Positions 18,552-27,167 of a DNA stretch of 64,000 bases are shown here, piece after piece (position 1 is the stretch's first letter; every line of letters starts with the position of its first letter). This DNA comes from Shewanella loihica PV-4. GTDB lineage: Bacteria > Pseudomonadota > Gammaproteobacteria > Enterobacterales > Shewanellaceae. The notes beneath the pieces are model-generated. The model was not told the origin of the DNA, did no database searches, and saw only the letters and a list, made by a program, of their open reading frames with translations. The position numbers and the translations under genes are program-made. The DNA is taken from the NCBI RefSeq assembly GCF_000016065.1, contig NC_009092.1:744001-808000 (forward strand), given 5' to 3'.

Positions 18552-18636
18552 TATTAGCTGCTTGTATTAGCTACTTGTATTAGCTACTTGTATTAGTTAC
18601 TTGTATTAGTTACTTGTATTAGTTACTTGTATTAGT
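18552..18636. repeat. 13-bp tandem repeat, about 6.5 copies
   Basis: The unit is TATTAGYTACTTG. Six full copies and a partial one run from 18552 to 18636, with C in the first three and T in the last three at the variable position. The end of the minus-strand S41-like gene lies inside the array, which encodes its last residues TNTSN and the stop. Because 13 is not a multiple of 3, copies change frame. Confidence 0.95.
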
Positions 18637-20085
18637 TGAACTCGGCGCCTGGCTGTCTGTATCCGGCGCAAACAGGGCGATCAGGTTTTCCCAGTAGACG
18701 GCATCATCCAGCGGCTGCTCGATATCCGGCTGGGTCGGCACGCCCGACAGCGCCTTGCCCGTGGCGTCATATACCTGGGTGGCGTTGAAACTTATCTTAA
18801 AGCCACTGTTTGGCAGGGTGAGCTGTTGCTGTCTGCCATATTCCCCCCGCGTCGCCTCACCCACCACTAAGGTGTCTGGCCAGGTCTTGGCGAAGTGGGC
18901 TACCCACTGGCACTGCTGACGACAATCTGGGCCGATCAGCAGCATCAACTTGCCTCGTTTAGGGCGGGGAAGATACGACCAGGGTAGGCTGGCCAGGTGC
19001 CAAAACTTGGCCTGCCAGGGGCTAAAACCGGGTTCCTCTTCGGGCAGGTGTGGGCGCAGCAACTCCAGCTGTAACTGCTCCGCCTGACTCAGGCTGGCAG
19101 GTGGCAGGAAGCCTAGGGGCTTGAGGTAATCGCTGCGCAGATTAGGCCCCTTCTTGTAGCGCGCCACCGCCTGCAAGGAGTCTGGCCAGCCCGCCAGTAG
19201 CGGCGGTCTGATGTCCGGGCTGAATGTCTGGGCCAGCAGTTTGAGGAGTTCATCGCTCGCGCCATAAGCCTGGCGTAGATCCAATATGGTGACAGGGCTG
19301 GTCAGCGAGCGCTTGAGACGCTGCCCTAGGGGGCTGCCTGGATTGAAGCTCGACAGGTCATGGAGGCTAAACACCCCGTGCAGGTCGGCACTGACCTGCT
19401 CATTGTCATTGCCACTGAGCGCCTGAGGCGGCTTGCTGGTCAGCGCCAGGCTAACTTGGTGGCCGTTGCCCTCCTCATTGCTCAGGGTGAGGCGACAGTG
19501 CTCGCTGGGCGCCAGGCCTATCTCGCGCCTGAGCATGGTGATCATCGTAAGATAGCTTGCCTGTTCGCTTACCGTGTCGGCCAGGCTGGGGGGCAGAAAG
19601 CCCTGGGTGGCTGCTACCCAGAGGGCGATGGGCAGGCCATCGATATGGGTGATAAAGGGGGCTTCACTATCCAGCGGGCGATTGTCCTGGGTCAGCGCCA
19701 GCCATTTATCGTTTAACTTGCGCAGCTTTATCGGCAAATAGGCCTGGGCGGTAACACCCTCGAGCCGGGCGCTGGGATCGTCAATGGCCGTCAGTATCTT
19801 AAGCAGTTGCTGGGCAAATAGCTGACGCTCACCGCCCAGGGGCAGCTGGCCCCGGGCCTTGTTGATTTCGGTCTCCAGGCTCACTAAGCGCTGAGGGGAA
19901 GCTGCCGCGCTGGCGGAATATTGGCTGAGATGTTGTTGCAGGTAGTTAAGATCAGACTGCATCTCCCGGGCCGAGAGCTGCGGCTTGGGCGGCTCTTCGC
20001 GCAGGGCGATCACCGTCAGCTGAATACAGCTCAGCAGCATGATGAGGCCGAAGCCGTTGATGATGCTCTGGTGTCCGAATTTCAT
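18619..20085 (-). CDS. S41 peptidase-like protein, probably without catalytic residues
   Basis: The protein has 488 residues with an N-terminal membrane anchor (about 8-28), so the body is periplasmic. The C-terminal half follows the plan of tail-specific (S41) proteases: HGVFSLHDLSSF near 236-247, TILDLRQAYGASDE near 266-279, LMLLIGPDCRQQCQW near 380-394, VVGEATRGEYG near 407-417 and GVPTQPDIEQP near 448-458. In active enzymes the fourth block holds the nucleophile Ser and the fifth a Lys. By my alignment these are Gln391 and Glu415, so it may be a binding protein and not a protease. It sits 44 bp behind pldA in the same direction. AGGAAG precedes the ATG. Confidence 0.75.
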   Translation of the reverse strand: MKFGHQSIINGFGLIMLLSCIQLTVIALREEPPKPQLSAREMQSDLNYLQQHLSQYSASAAASPQRLVSLETEINKARGQLPLGGERQLFAQQLLKILTAIDDPSARLEGVTAQAYLPIKLRKLNDKWLALTQDNRPLDSEAPFITHIDGLPIALWVAATQGFLPPSLADTVSEQASYLTMITMLRREIGLAPSEHCRLTLSNEEGNGHQVSLALTSKPPQALSGNDNEQVSADLHGVFSLHDLSSFNPGSPLGQRLKRSLTSPVTILDLRQAYGASDELLKLLAQTFSPDIRPPLLAGWPDSLQAVARYKKGPNLRSDYLKPLGFLPPASLSQAEQLQLELLRPHLPEEEPGFSPWQAKFWHLASLPWSYLPRPKRGKLMLLIGPDCRQQCQWVAHFAKTWPDTLVVGEATRGEYGRQQQLTLPNSGFKISFNATQVYDATGKALSGVPTQPDIEQPLDDAVYWENLIALFAPDTDSQAPSSTNTSN

Positions 20086-20129
20086 TCTGCTTCCTAATGC
20101 GAGCGGCGGGCATAGCGCGCCGCCTATGG

Positions 20130-21056
20130 TTAGAGAATGTCGTTGATCGCGAAGCCGATGCCGATCCGCTGGGTATGGGCGTTGTAGTCGATGAGACTCT
20201 CGCCATAACCATTAAAATATTGCGTATAGAGACGCAGATTGCCAATGATAGGATAGCTCCAGGTAAACTCCACCGCGCCGCGGTTAGGGCTCTCTAGGTT
20301 GTTGCGCAGCATCAGCGAGAACCTGTGTTGGTCTACACCATAGACCCCCATGAGCTCGAAGTTGCCCATGTAATCCAGGATATCCGGGTTATCGTCTCCC
20401 TTGGGTGAATCGGGTGTCTCTTTCTCATCTTCGGGAATCCGCCACCACACCTTGGCGGCGAGGGCAAAGGGGCCGCTATCGAACACCATGGTGCCATAGA
20501 TACGGTTCCAGCTGCGGGAGAGGGAGCCGGAATTGCCGTTGGACTGATGCACGGCGCCGACGCCCCAGAAGGAGTTGGTCAGCGGGCCTATCTGCCAGTC
20601 GTTGTTGAACAGCATGAAGATCTCAGGCTCATGGTTGGTTTCACGAAATGGCGAGGAGATATCCTTGTTATACACCTGCCAGTAAGACTGGTTGGTGTAG
20701 GCGAAAAACAGATGACCGTTGTCGCCGAACACGTTGTACATCAAGGGGAACTTAAAGCTAATCTGAAACTTGGCTTCCAGGTTGTCGATTTCCGAGTTGT
20801 TCTTGGACAGTTTCTCATCAAAGGGATCCCTATTGGGTGAGCTGTTATAGGTCACGGGCAAGATGTAGTTGACCTTGTGCGGCGTGATCACGAAGGGTCT
20901 CTCCGAGGTGGCCAGCTCATCTTCGACGCGCTGGTCCAGCAGCGAGCTATCCTCTGTGGTTTTCTTATCTTCTGTGGGCTCGGCGCCCAGGCAGGTTGCA
21001 GGCAGTGAACATAGGGTGATCAGGGGAAGCCATTTAAGGTATTGGGTGGTTTGCAT
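20130..21056 (-). CDS. pldA: Outer membrane phospholipase A
   Basis: OMPLA is a 12-stranded beta-barrel that hydrolyses phospholipids misplaced in the outer leaflet. I chose the ATG of MQTTQYLKWL (308 residues) because AGAGG lies 8 nt upstream and a signal peptide ending CLGA follows; a longer frame from 21119 lacks both. The catalytic triad is visible: H170 and S172 in HQSNG and N184 in RSWNR, with the same spacing as H142/S144/N156 in E. coli. The C-terminus FAINDIL is barrel-like. An S41-like gene follows and is probably cotranscribed. Confidence 0.95.
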   Translation of the reverse strand: MQTTQYLKWLPLITLCSLPATCLGAEPTEDKKTTEDSSLLDQRVEDELATSERPFVITPHKVNYILPVTYNSSPNRDPFDEKLSKNNSEIDNLEAKFQISFKFPLMYNVFGDNGHLFFAYTNQSYWQVYNKDISSPFRETNHEPEIFMLFNNDWQIGPLTNSFWGVGAVHQSNGNSGSLSRSWNRIYGTMVFDSGPFALAAKVWWRIPEDEKETPDSPKGDDNPDILDYMGNFELMGVYGVDQHRFSLMLRNNLESPNRGAVEFTWSYPIIGNLRLYTQYFNGYGESLIDYNAHTQRIGIGFAINDIL

Positions 21057-21288
21057 CCTTGTTTCCTCTCGTGTCGCAAGCTTAGCGCGTCGTCTCCAAT
21101 CTAGGCTATGTTGTAACATTTGCGCCCGCCGCGCGCACCTATTTTAATTCTGTCTACTTGATTTGTTTCATGAAAATTTCGCCAAACCCCACTAATAACT
21201 AAAAAGAATAAAACCTAATAAACTTCTATTTTTTATGGAATAAGAATGACGCTATATTAACCTCATCACTATTGTATGAGATGCGGAT

Positions 21289-22110
21289 ATGGAACTATTT
21301 ACTCTACCCGGGCAACAGGCACAGGGCAAAGTCTGGCTTGTGGGCGCCGGTCCTGGCGACATTGAGCTATTAACGCTCAAGGCCTACCGCATCCTGAAGA
21401 AGGCCGATGTGGTCTTGTTCGACGCCCTGGTGAGCGAAGAGATCCTGGCTTTAGCGCCGAAAGAGGCGGAGTTGATCGCCGTGGGCAAGCGCGCCGGTAA
21501 ACACAGCGCCGCCCAGGAGGAGATCAACCAGCTGTTGGTGACCAAGGCCTATACCCGCAAGAACGTGGTACGCCTCAAGGGGGGCGACCCCTTCATCTTC
21601 GGCCGTGGTGGCGAAGAGCTGGAGACCCTGGTCGAGGCCGGGGTGGAGTTCGAGGTGGTGCCTGGCATCACGGCGGCCAGCGGCACCTCTGCCTACGCAG
21701 GTATTCCCTTGACCCACAGGGATCATGCCCAGGGAGTCAGCTTTATTACCGGTCACTGCAAGTTGGAGAGTCGTCCCATGGACTGGCAGTCCTATGCCAA
21801 CAGCGCCAATACGCTGGTGGTGTATATGGGGATCCTCAACGCCGCCAGCATTCAACATGGACTTATCTCGGCCGGGCGCTCGCCCAAGACGCCGGTGGCC
21901 ATTGTCTCAAAGGCGACCACGGCGGCGCAGCAGCGATTTATCGGCACCCTAGGTGAACTGGCGGAACTGGCGGCGGATCCGGCACTGGAGATGCCGGCGC
22001 TGATGATCATAGGTGAGGTGGTTGGCCTGGCCGATAGCCTGCACTGGTTCAACCCAGAGACCAGCCCTAAGACCCTGGATGCGGCGCTGAAGCAGTCGCT
22101 GGGCCAATAA
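21289..22110 (+). CDS. cobA: Uroporphyrinogen-III C-methyltransferase (SUMT)
   Basis: This SAM-dependent enzyme makes precorrin-2 from uroporphyrinogen III, the first step to siroheme. It has 273 residues. Family motifs are VGAGPGDIELLTLKA near 17-31, VRLKGGDPFIFGRGGEE near 93-109 and VPGITAASG near 123-131. It lacks the CysG dehydrogenase/ferrochelatase part, so another enzyme must complete siroheme. The product is needed by CysI and other siroheme reductases. It is convergent with the following gene, with only 8 bp between stops. Confidence 0.93.
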   Translation: MELFTLPGQQAQGKVWLVGAGPGDIELLTLKAYRILKKADVVLFDALVSEEILALAPKEAELIAVGKRAGKHSAAQEEINQLLVTKAYTRKNVVRLKGGDPFIFGRGGEELETLVEAGVEFEVVPGITAASGTSAYAGIPLTHRDHAQGVSFITGHCKLESRPMDWQSYANSANTLVVYMGILNAASIQHGLISAGRSPKTPVAIVSKATTAAQQRFIGTLGELAELAADPALEMPALMIIGEVVGLADSLHWFNPETSPKTLDAALKQSLGQ

Positions 22111-22118
22111 TCTACTTT

Positions 22119-22955
22119 TCAGTAGTCTACTTTAAAGTCTTTCTTAAATAGTGCCTGCAGCGCGCGGGCATACTCTTCATCTGCCTTGGGGCGCACCAGC
22201 TGCGCCAATTCGTCGCCGGTCGGCGTCAGTCGATAATAGCTAAACACTAAGTGCCCGTGCTTGGGCGTCAGCGTCATGCGCTTGCCCGACAGGGTAAAGC
22301 TGATGGGGTTCTTGGCGTTGAGCTGCCCCGTCTCAAACTCGCTCCTGTGTAGCAGGCCCGCATCTACCAGGGTGAGCACGGAGGAGTAGGGCAGACCAAA
22401 CTGCGACAGGGCGATCTGGGTGGTATCCGTCTTGCGAAACAGCTGGCCTATGCCGCCGGCGTGGCGAAAGCCGATCACCAGCTTGAGCTTAGATTCGTTG
22501 TTGAAGGTGACTGCCATCCCCAGGGCCTTCTCGAACATCTGCGCCTCTTTGTGAGTCAGCTGCTTCAGGGTCGCCAGACTCCTGAGGCTAAAGCTGCCTG
22601 GGCTGGTGATCTCGTTGGCCAAGATCCGTCCCCACAGCGCCTGCATGTTGCGGTTGTGGATCTGCTCTGCCAGCTGAAAGAACTGGTGGATCCAATCGGG
22701 GTCGAGATCCGCCCCGGTCACATCCGATGGCGTATGGGAGAGGGCGATGGCGTAGATGTTTTCCAGGTTAGCCTGATACTGGCTGGCGAGCTTGCGCAGA
22801 CGATGGTCCGATCGCTCTGCCACAGAGGCCTGAGAGGGACGGTAATCCTCGTCGCTTCCCAGACCGATCAGGCGGCCAAGCAGCAGGGCCTTGCGGCGGG
22901 CAGATACATCGGGTTGATTGGACCCTGAGTTGGATAGCTTAACGATCTCGGCCAT
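22119..22955 (-). CDS. TIGR03899 family protein
   Basis: This 278-residue soluble protein looks like the gamma-proteobacterial family TIGR03899 (related to DUF2806), whose function is unknown. Visible traits are the basic N-terminal helix SARRKALLLGRLIGLG, the segment IHNRNMQALWGRILANEITSPGSFSLRSL (here given as its first 20: IHNRNMQALWGRILANEITS), typical of DUF2806, and a beta-rich C-terminal part ending in YRLTPTGDEL. No signal peptide or catalytic motif is evident. It stands alone between cobA and an MFS gene. Confidence 0.75.
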   Translation of the reverse strand: MAEIVKLSNSGSNQPDVSARRKALLLGRLIGLGSDEDYRPSQASVAERSDHRLRKLASQYQANLENIYAIALSHTPSDVTGADLDPDWIHQFFQLAEQIHNRNMQALWGRILANEITSPGSFSLRSLATLKQLTHKEAQMFEKALGMAVTFNNESKLKLVIGFRHAGGIGQLFRKTDTTQIALSQFGLPYSSVLTLVDAGLLHRSEFETGQLNAKNPISFTLSGKRMTLTPKHGHLVFSYYRLTPTGDELAQLVRPKADEEYARALQALFKKDFKVDY

Positions 22956-23053
22956 AATCTTTTCTTGTGAATAATCTTATCTTGTGTCGCTTTAACGTCC
23001 GATTCTATCTGAATTTCGCCCTAGGCCCTAGCCCCAACCCCCAACCCCTAGTT

Positions 23054-24220
23054 TCAAGCGCTGGCCGGCCAGTTGACATGCTTGTCCTGGGCCGGATGGC
23101 GCGGAATGTTGAAGGCCAGCACCAGTGAGCAGAGGGCGAAGCCTGCCCCGATAAAGAACACCCACTTGTTGGAGTAGAGCCAGAGCATCCCCAGCAGCGC
23201 CGGGATCACCACGGCCGCGATATGATTGATGGTGAAGCTGACCGACATGGTGGCGGCGATATCCTTGGGCTCGGCGATCTTCTGGAAATAGGTCTTGATG
23301 GCGATGGCCATGGCAAACAGCAGATGATCCAGCACATAGAGCACGGCCGCCATCTCCGCCTGCTGGACGAAGGCGTAGCTGGTGAAGATCACTATCAGGC
23401 CCACATACTCTATCATCAGGGCGTTACGCTCGCCGATGCGGCCGATAAAGCGGCCAATGGCGGGGGCGAACAGCAGGTTGACCACATAGTTGATCAGAAA
23501 CAGCGCGGTGATCTGGCTGACGCTATAACCAAACTTCTCCACCATCATGAAGCCGGCAAACACCATGAAGATCTGTCGGCGCGCGCCGGAGAAGAAGGTC
23601 AGCAGGTAGTAGAGCCAGTAGCGTCGTCTGAGGATCACCTTCTTGTGCTGCACCTCGCCCTGAGGAAACTGCGGGAAGTAGAGAGTCAGGGCGATCACCA
23701 TCAGCAGCCCGAGTCCACCTATGATGGCGTACATCCACTGATAATCCAGCTGTAGATAGGTCATTACCACCCAGATGCTACCATAGCCTGTGAGGGCCGC
23801 CGCCGAGCGCCAGGCCAGCGCCTTGCCCATGAAGCCAGCGGTGTCGGCCTTGTCTACCCACTGCAGGGTGAGGGACTGATTGATGGTCTCGTAGTAGTGA
23901 AAGCCCACCGACATGAGTATGGTGGTCATGTAGAGGCCCAGCACCTGAGGGAAGAAGCCTGTGATGCCGACCCCTATGGTCAGCAGGGCGAGGGAGACTA
24001 GGGCGAAAGTCTGTTCCCTGAGCAGCAGCAAAATGAAGATGGCGGTAAAGGCCAGAAATCCAGGCACCTCCCGCAGACTCTGTAATATGCCTATCTCGGC
24101 GCCGGTAAAGCTGGCTCGCTCGATGACGAAGTTGTTCAGCAGCACCTGCCACACAGAAAATACCAAGGACATCACGAAGGTCATCAGCAGCAAGAGGGTT
24201 TGTGGGTTCTTCTTTAACAT
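23054..24220 (-). CDS. MFS transporter
   Basis: This is a 388-residue inner-membrane carrier with about 12 predicted helices and a basic central loop (QHKKVILRRRYWLYY near 195-209) typical of the major facilitator fold. The repeated A-motif-like loop FIGRIGERNALMIEY near 261-275 supports this. The substrate is unknown. It is divergent from the Fur-box cluster, and the Fur-like site lies about 130 bp from its start, so iron control and an iron-chelate or siderophore-related cargo are possible but unproven. Confidence 0.85.
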   Translation of the reverse strand: MLKKNPQTLLLLMTFVMSLVFSVWQVLLNNFVIERASFTGAEIGILQSLREVPGFLAFTAIFILLLLREQTFALVSLALLTIGVGITGFFPQVLGLYMTTILMSVGFHYYETINQSLTLQWVDKADTAGFMGKALAWRSAAALTGYGSIWVVMTYLQLDYQWMYAIIGGLGLLMVIALTLYFPQFPQGEVQHKKVILRRRYWLYYLLTFFSGARRQIFMVFAGFMMVEKFGYSVSQITALFLINYVVNLLFAPAIGRFIGRIGERNALMIEYVGLIVIFTSYAFVQQAEMAAVLYVLDHLLFAMAIAIKTYFQKIAEPKDIAATMSVSFTINHIAAVVIPALLGMLWLYSNKWVFFIGAGFALCSLVLAFNIPRHPAQDKHVNWPASA

Positions 24221-24320
24221 TCCATTGGCTTCCAGTCTTTCCCGGGGCGATCAGTCTACCCCATAGCTTGGGCGGCACAAACTGGTTTCAATCATTACGC
24301 CCTAGCATGCTTTGTCATCA

Positions 24321-24363
24321 ATTTGTTATTAACAAATGTAAATTGTAATGCAAATTATTCTCA
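24321..24363. promoter_or_regulatory. Fur-like box and adjacent palindrome
   Basis: On the minus strand, TGAGAATAATTTGCA (24363-24349) matches the 7-1-7 Fur consensus TGATAAT-N-ATTATCA at 11 or 12 of 14 positions. About 15 bp away is the perfect palindrome ATTTGTT-ATT-AACAAAT (24321-24337). The pair sits 60-100 bp before the porin-like gene and fits an iron-repressed promoter. Confidence 0.7.
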
Positions 24364-24422
24364 TTTGAAATATTGTGCCCGCAATTTAATGGGGGATGCT
24401 GTTTATTCAGCATGGAGAGAAG

Positions 24423-25868
24423 ATGACACTGAAATTAACCACCTTAGGGATGGCTATCGCCGGCTTGCTGGCGGGCAATGCCTATGCCGACACTCAACTA
24501 AATAACACAACCAATACCGCGACCAATACCGCCACCTTAGCCGAGTCGATCGCCAGGCAGGAGCAGGCGCTTATTCAGCTGAAACAGGAGCTGGCCCAGC
24601 TTAAGGCGCAGCAGGCCGACAAACAGGTAGAGAAACAGGCCGAGCAACAGATTGATCGACAGGCGCTGACCAAGGCGGTACAGGAGCAGGTTGCCCTGGA
24701 GGCCGCAAACAGCCCCTGGAGCCGCTTCAAGTTTGAATCCTACGGCAGCATGAATTACACCAGCGACGAGTATTTCGATAACGTGCAGGACACCTCGCCC
24801 GAGCGTCGCGGCCGCCTGGATCTGGAGCGGATCGTCACCGAATTTGGCTACCAGTTCAACGACGAGTGGGACATGGAGGTGGAGATCGAATATGAACATG
24901 GCGGCACGGGCAGCGCTCTGGAATATGACGGTTTCGACGAGTTCGGCGAGTTCGAGTCGGAGGTCGAGGCCGGCGGCGAGGTGATGATCGAGAAGGCCCA
25001 GCTCAGGTATCGCCCGAGTAAAGCCTTCGGCGTCAAGTTCGGAAACATACATCTACCGGTGGGCCTTTCCAGCGTGCTGCATAAGCCTAACCAATACCTG
25101 ACCGTGCTGCGTCACCGCAGCGAGGCGGCCATGTTGCCCGCCGTGTGGAACGAGACGGGTATCGGCATCTTCGGCGACCTGGGGGATTTCCACTATCAGG
25201 CTCAGGTGGTCAGCGGCCTCAACTCTGAGTATTTCCGCACCTACGACTGGATAGCTTCCGGTCATCAGAAGCGCTTCGAGCACATCAACGCCGACGAGCT
25301 GGCCTATGTGCTGCGTCTCGATTACGGCAGCTTCAAACAGCCAGGCCTGGCACTGGGCGTCGCCTACTACTATGGCAACACCAGCGGTAATCGCCACAAG
25401 AGCAACAAGCTGGCCGGTGACGGCAGCGTGAGCCTGCTGGCGCTTTCCGGTGCCTATGTGGACGGCCCCTGGATACTGCGCGGACAGTACCTGCAGGGCA
25501 CCCTGGATGATGCCGATGCGATCACTCAGGCCAACAAGACCACCCCGGGCCTCAAGCCTGGCAACTTCGCCCAGCTGGGCAGCAAGGCAGAGTCTTTCTT
25601 CGTCGAGGCGGGGCTGGATCTCAACCACTTCTTCTCTGTGCCGCTGACTGTGTTTGCCAACCTGGATTATGCCAACCCGCTGAGCGAGGTGGAAACCGGT
25701 GCGGCCACCAAGCGCTATGAGAACACCTGGACCAGCGTCGGCATCAACTACTCACCGATCCCCGAGATAGTGATCAAGGCCGAGGGCGGCCTGCATCAGG
25801 TGGCGGTGGCTGCCATCCCGGATACCCATTTCTTTGCCCTAGGCGTGGGCTATCAATTCTCGCTCTAA
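24423..25868 (+). CDS. Porin-like outer-membrane beta-barrel with coiled-coil N-terminus
   Basis: I placed the start at the ATG of MTLKLTTLGMA (481 residues), preceded by GGAGAGAAG; an in-frame ATG lies upstream at 24396. A signal peptide ends NAYA. Residues about 40-90 (mature side) form a Gln/Lys-rich coiled coil with heptad-like ALIQLKQELAQLKAQQ, as in trimeric porins anchored to peptidoglycan. The rest is an antiparallel barrel with alternating aromatic residues and the terminal GVGYQFSL. Position behind a Fur-like box and before an imelysin gene suggests a role in iron uptake. The solute is not known. Confidence 0.8.
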   Translation: MTLKLTTLGMAIAGLLAGNAYADTQLNNTTNTATNTATLAESIARQEQALIQLKQELAQLKAQQADKQVEKQAEQQIDRQALTKAVQEQVALEAANSPWSRFKFESYGSMNYTSDEYFDNVQDTSPERRGRLDLERIVTEFGYQFNDEWDMEVEIEYEHGGTGSALEYDGFDEFGEFESEVEAGGEVMIEKAQLRYRPSKAFGVKFGNIHLPVGLSSVLHKPNQYLTVLRHRSEAAMLPAVWNETGIGIFGDLGDFHYQAQVVSGLNSEYFRTYDWIASGHQKRFEHINADELAYVLRLDYGSFKQPGLALGVAYYYGNTSGNRHKSNKLAGDGSVSLLALSGAYVDGPWILRGQYLQGTLDDADAITQANKTTPGLKPGNFAQLGSKAESFFVEAGLDLNHFFSVPLTVFANLDYANPLSEVETGAATKRYENTWTSVGINYSPIPEIVIKAEGGLHQVAVAAIPDTHFFALGVGYQFSL

Positions 25869-25905
25869 CGGCCGACAACCAACTTTGATTTTTATGGAGA
25901 GACAG

Positions 25906-27054
25906 ATGAAACACTTTAAATATGGCGCGATCGCATTGACACTCATTTCTGGTTTGGCGGCCTGTGGTGGTTCGGGCAGCGATGAGCCTGAGGTGGTGGT
26001 GCCCGAGACTGGTTTTAGTTTCGATGCCGACGCCCTGATCGTCAACCTGAGCGACGAGGTGATCGTCAAGGGTTACAGCACATTAGCGGATCGCGGCGAG
26101 GCGCTGCTGCAGGCCACCCAGACCCTGGTTGCCACTCCTACCCAGGCAAATCTTGAGGCGGCGCAGTCGGCCTGGAAGGCGGCCCGTCAGCCCTGGGAGC
26201 AGGGCGAGTCACACATCTTCGGCCCGGTGGACTCTCTGGGGATCGACCCACACCTGGATAGCTGGCCGCTGAACACCACAGATCTTAAGACGGTCTTAAT
26301 CAACAGCAGCGGCTTCGATGCCGAGACCATCAAGGGCTGGAACGATGACGTGCAGGGTTTCCACACCATGGAGTTTCTGCTGTTCGGTGACGGCATGGAC
26401 GACAACGTCAAGCAGATCGACGAGTTGACCGCCAATGAGCGCGACTACCTCATGGGACTGGCTGAGGTGTTTCGCGACTACACCAAGCAGCTGGCCGATG
26501 CCTGGCTGGTAAGCCATGACGGTCAGAGTGGCAAGGCCTATGGCGAGTTGCTGAAGTCGCCGGGCGTCGATGGCAATACCTTCTACAGCTCGCAGGTGGG
26601 CGTGTTGGAGGAGCTGATCAAGGGGATGATCGGCATAGTCGATGAGGTGGGCAACGGTAAGATCGCCGACCCCTTCGGCGGCTCGCTGGCCAGCGCGGAC
26701 ACCTCTAAGGTGGAATCGCAATACTCTTGGAACTCGCTGACCGACTTTAGCGATAACATCATAGGGGTGCGCAACGTCTATCAGGGCGAGTTCACCGGCG
26801 AGGCCGACAAGCAGGGGATCATCGACTTCGTGCGCGCCGCGGACAGCGAGTTGGCTAGCCGGATCGCCGCAGAGATAGACGCTGCAATCTTGCAGATCCA
26901 CGCCATCGAAGGCACCGACAAGATGCCGTTCCGTCAGGCGATAAAAGATGAGGCGGGCCGCGCGCGCATCCAGAAGGCGGTCGATGCCCTGGCCACCCTG
27001 CAGGCGAGCCTGGAAAACCAGGTGTTGCCACTACTCAAAGAGTGGAAGGTATAA
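25906..27054 (+). CDS. Imelysin-family iron-regulated lipoprotein
   Basis: The 382-residue precursor has lipobox LAAC with C20, so it is a lipoprotein. The imelysin GxHxxE motif is G151-H153-E156 within GFHTMEFLLFG, and the second conserved region AARQPWEQGESHIFGPVDSLG (first part AARQPWEQGESHIFG) is also present. Imelysins resemble the M75 peptidase/EfeO group; a metal-binding role is better supported than proteolysis. A GGAGAGACAG ribosome binding site marks the start, 37 bp after the porin-like gene. A terminator follows the stop. Iron regulation is inferred from the Fur-like box upstream of the cluster. Confidence 0.92.
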   Translation: MKHFKYGAIALTLISGLAACGGSGSDEPEVVVPETGFSFDADALIVNLSDEVIVKGYSTLADRGEALLQATQTLVATPTQANLEAAQSAWKAARQPWEQGESHIFGPVDSLGIDPHLDSWPLNTTDLKTVLINSSGFDAETIKGWNDDVQGFHTMEFLLFGDGMDDNVKQIDELTANERDYLMGLAEVFRDYTKQLADAWLVSHDGQSGKAYGELLKSPGVDGNTFYSSQVGVLEELIKGMIGIVDEVGNGKIADPFGGSLASADTSKVESQYSWNSLTDFSDNIIGVRNVYQGEFTGEADKQGIIDFVRAADSELASRIAAEIDAAILQIHAIEGTDKMPFRQAIKDEAGRARIQKAVDALATLQASLENQVLPLLKEWKV

Positions 27055-27065
27055 GGCCAGTTAAG

Positions 27066-27090
27066 AAGAGAGCCCAGGCTCTCTTTTTCT
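27066..27090 (+). terminator. Terminator after the imelysin gene
   Basis: AAGAGAGC (27066-27073) pairs with GCTCTCTT (27078-27085), followed by a T-rich tail. It implies that the diheme gene is only partly co-transcribed with the porin and imelysin genes, or has its own promoter. Confidence 0.8.
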
Positions 27091-27116
27091 TGCCTATATA
27101 ACCTCATAAAAACAAA

Positions 27117-27143
27117 GGCTAAATGGCAAAAGCCCATTTAGCC
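27117..27143. other. Hairpin just upstream of the diheme gene
   Basis: GGCTAAATGG (27117-27126) pairs with CCATTTAGCC (27134-27143) around 7 nt. It has no T tail and ends 25 bp before the start of the diheme lipoprotein, so it would sit in the 5' leader and could affect stability or translation. Confidence 0.55.
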
Positions 27144-27167
27144 TGACTGCAATAAAGTGTGATAAAG

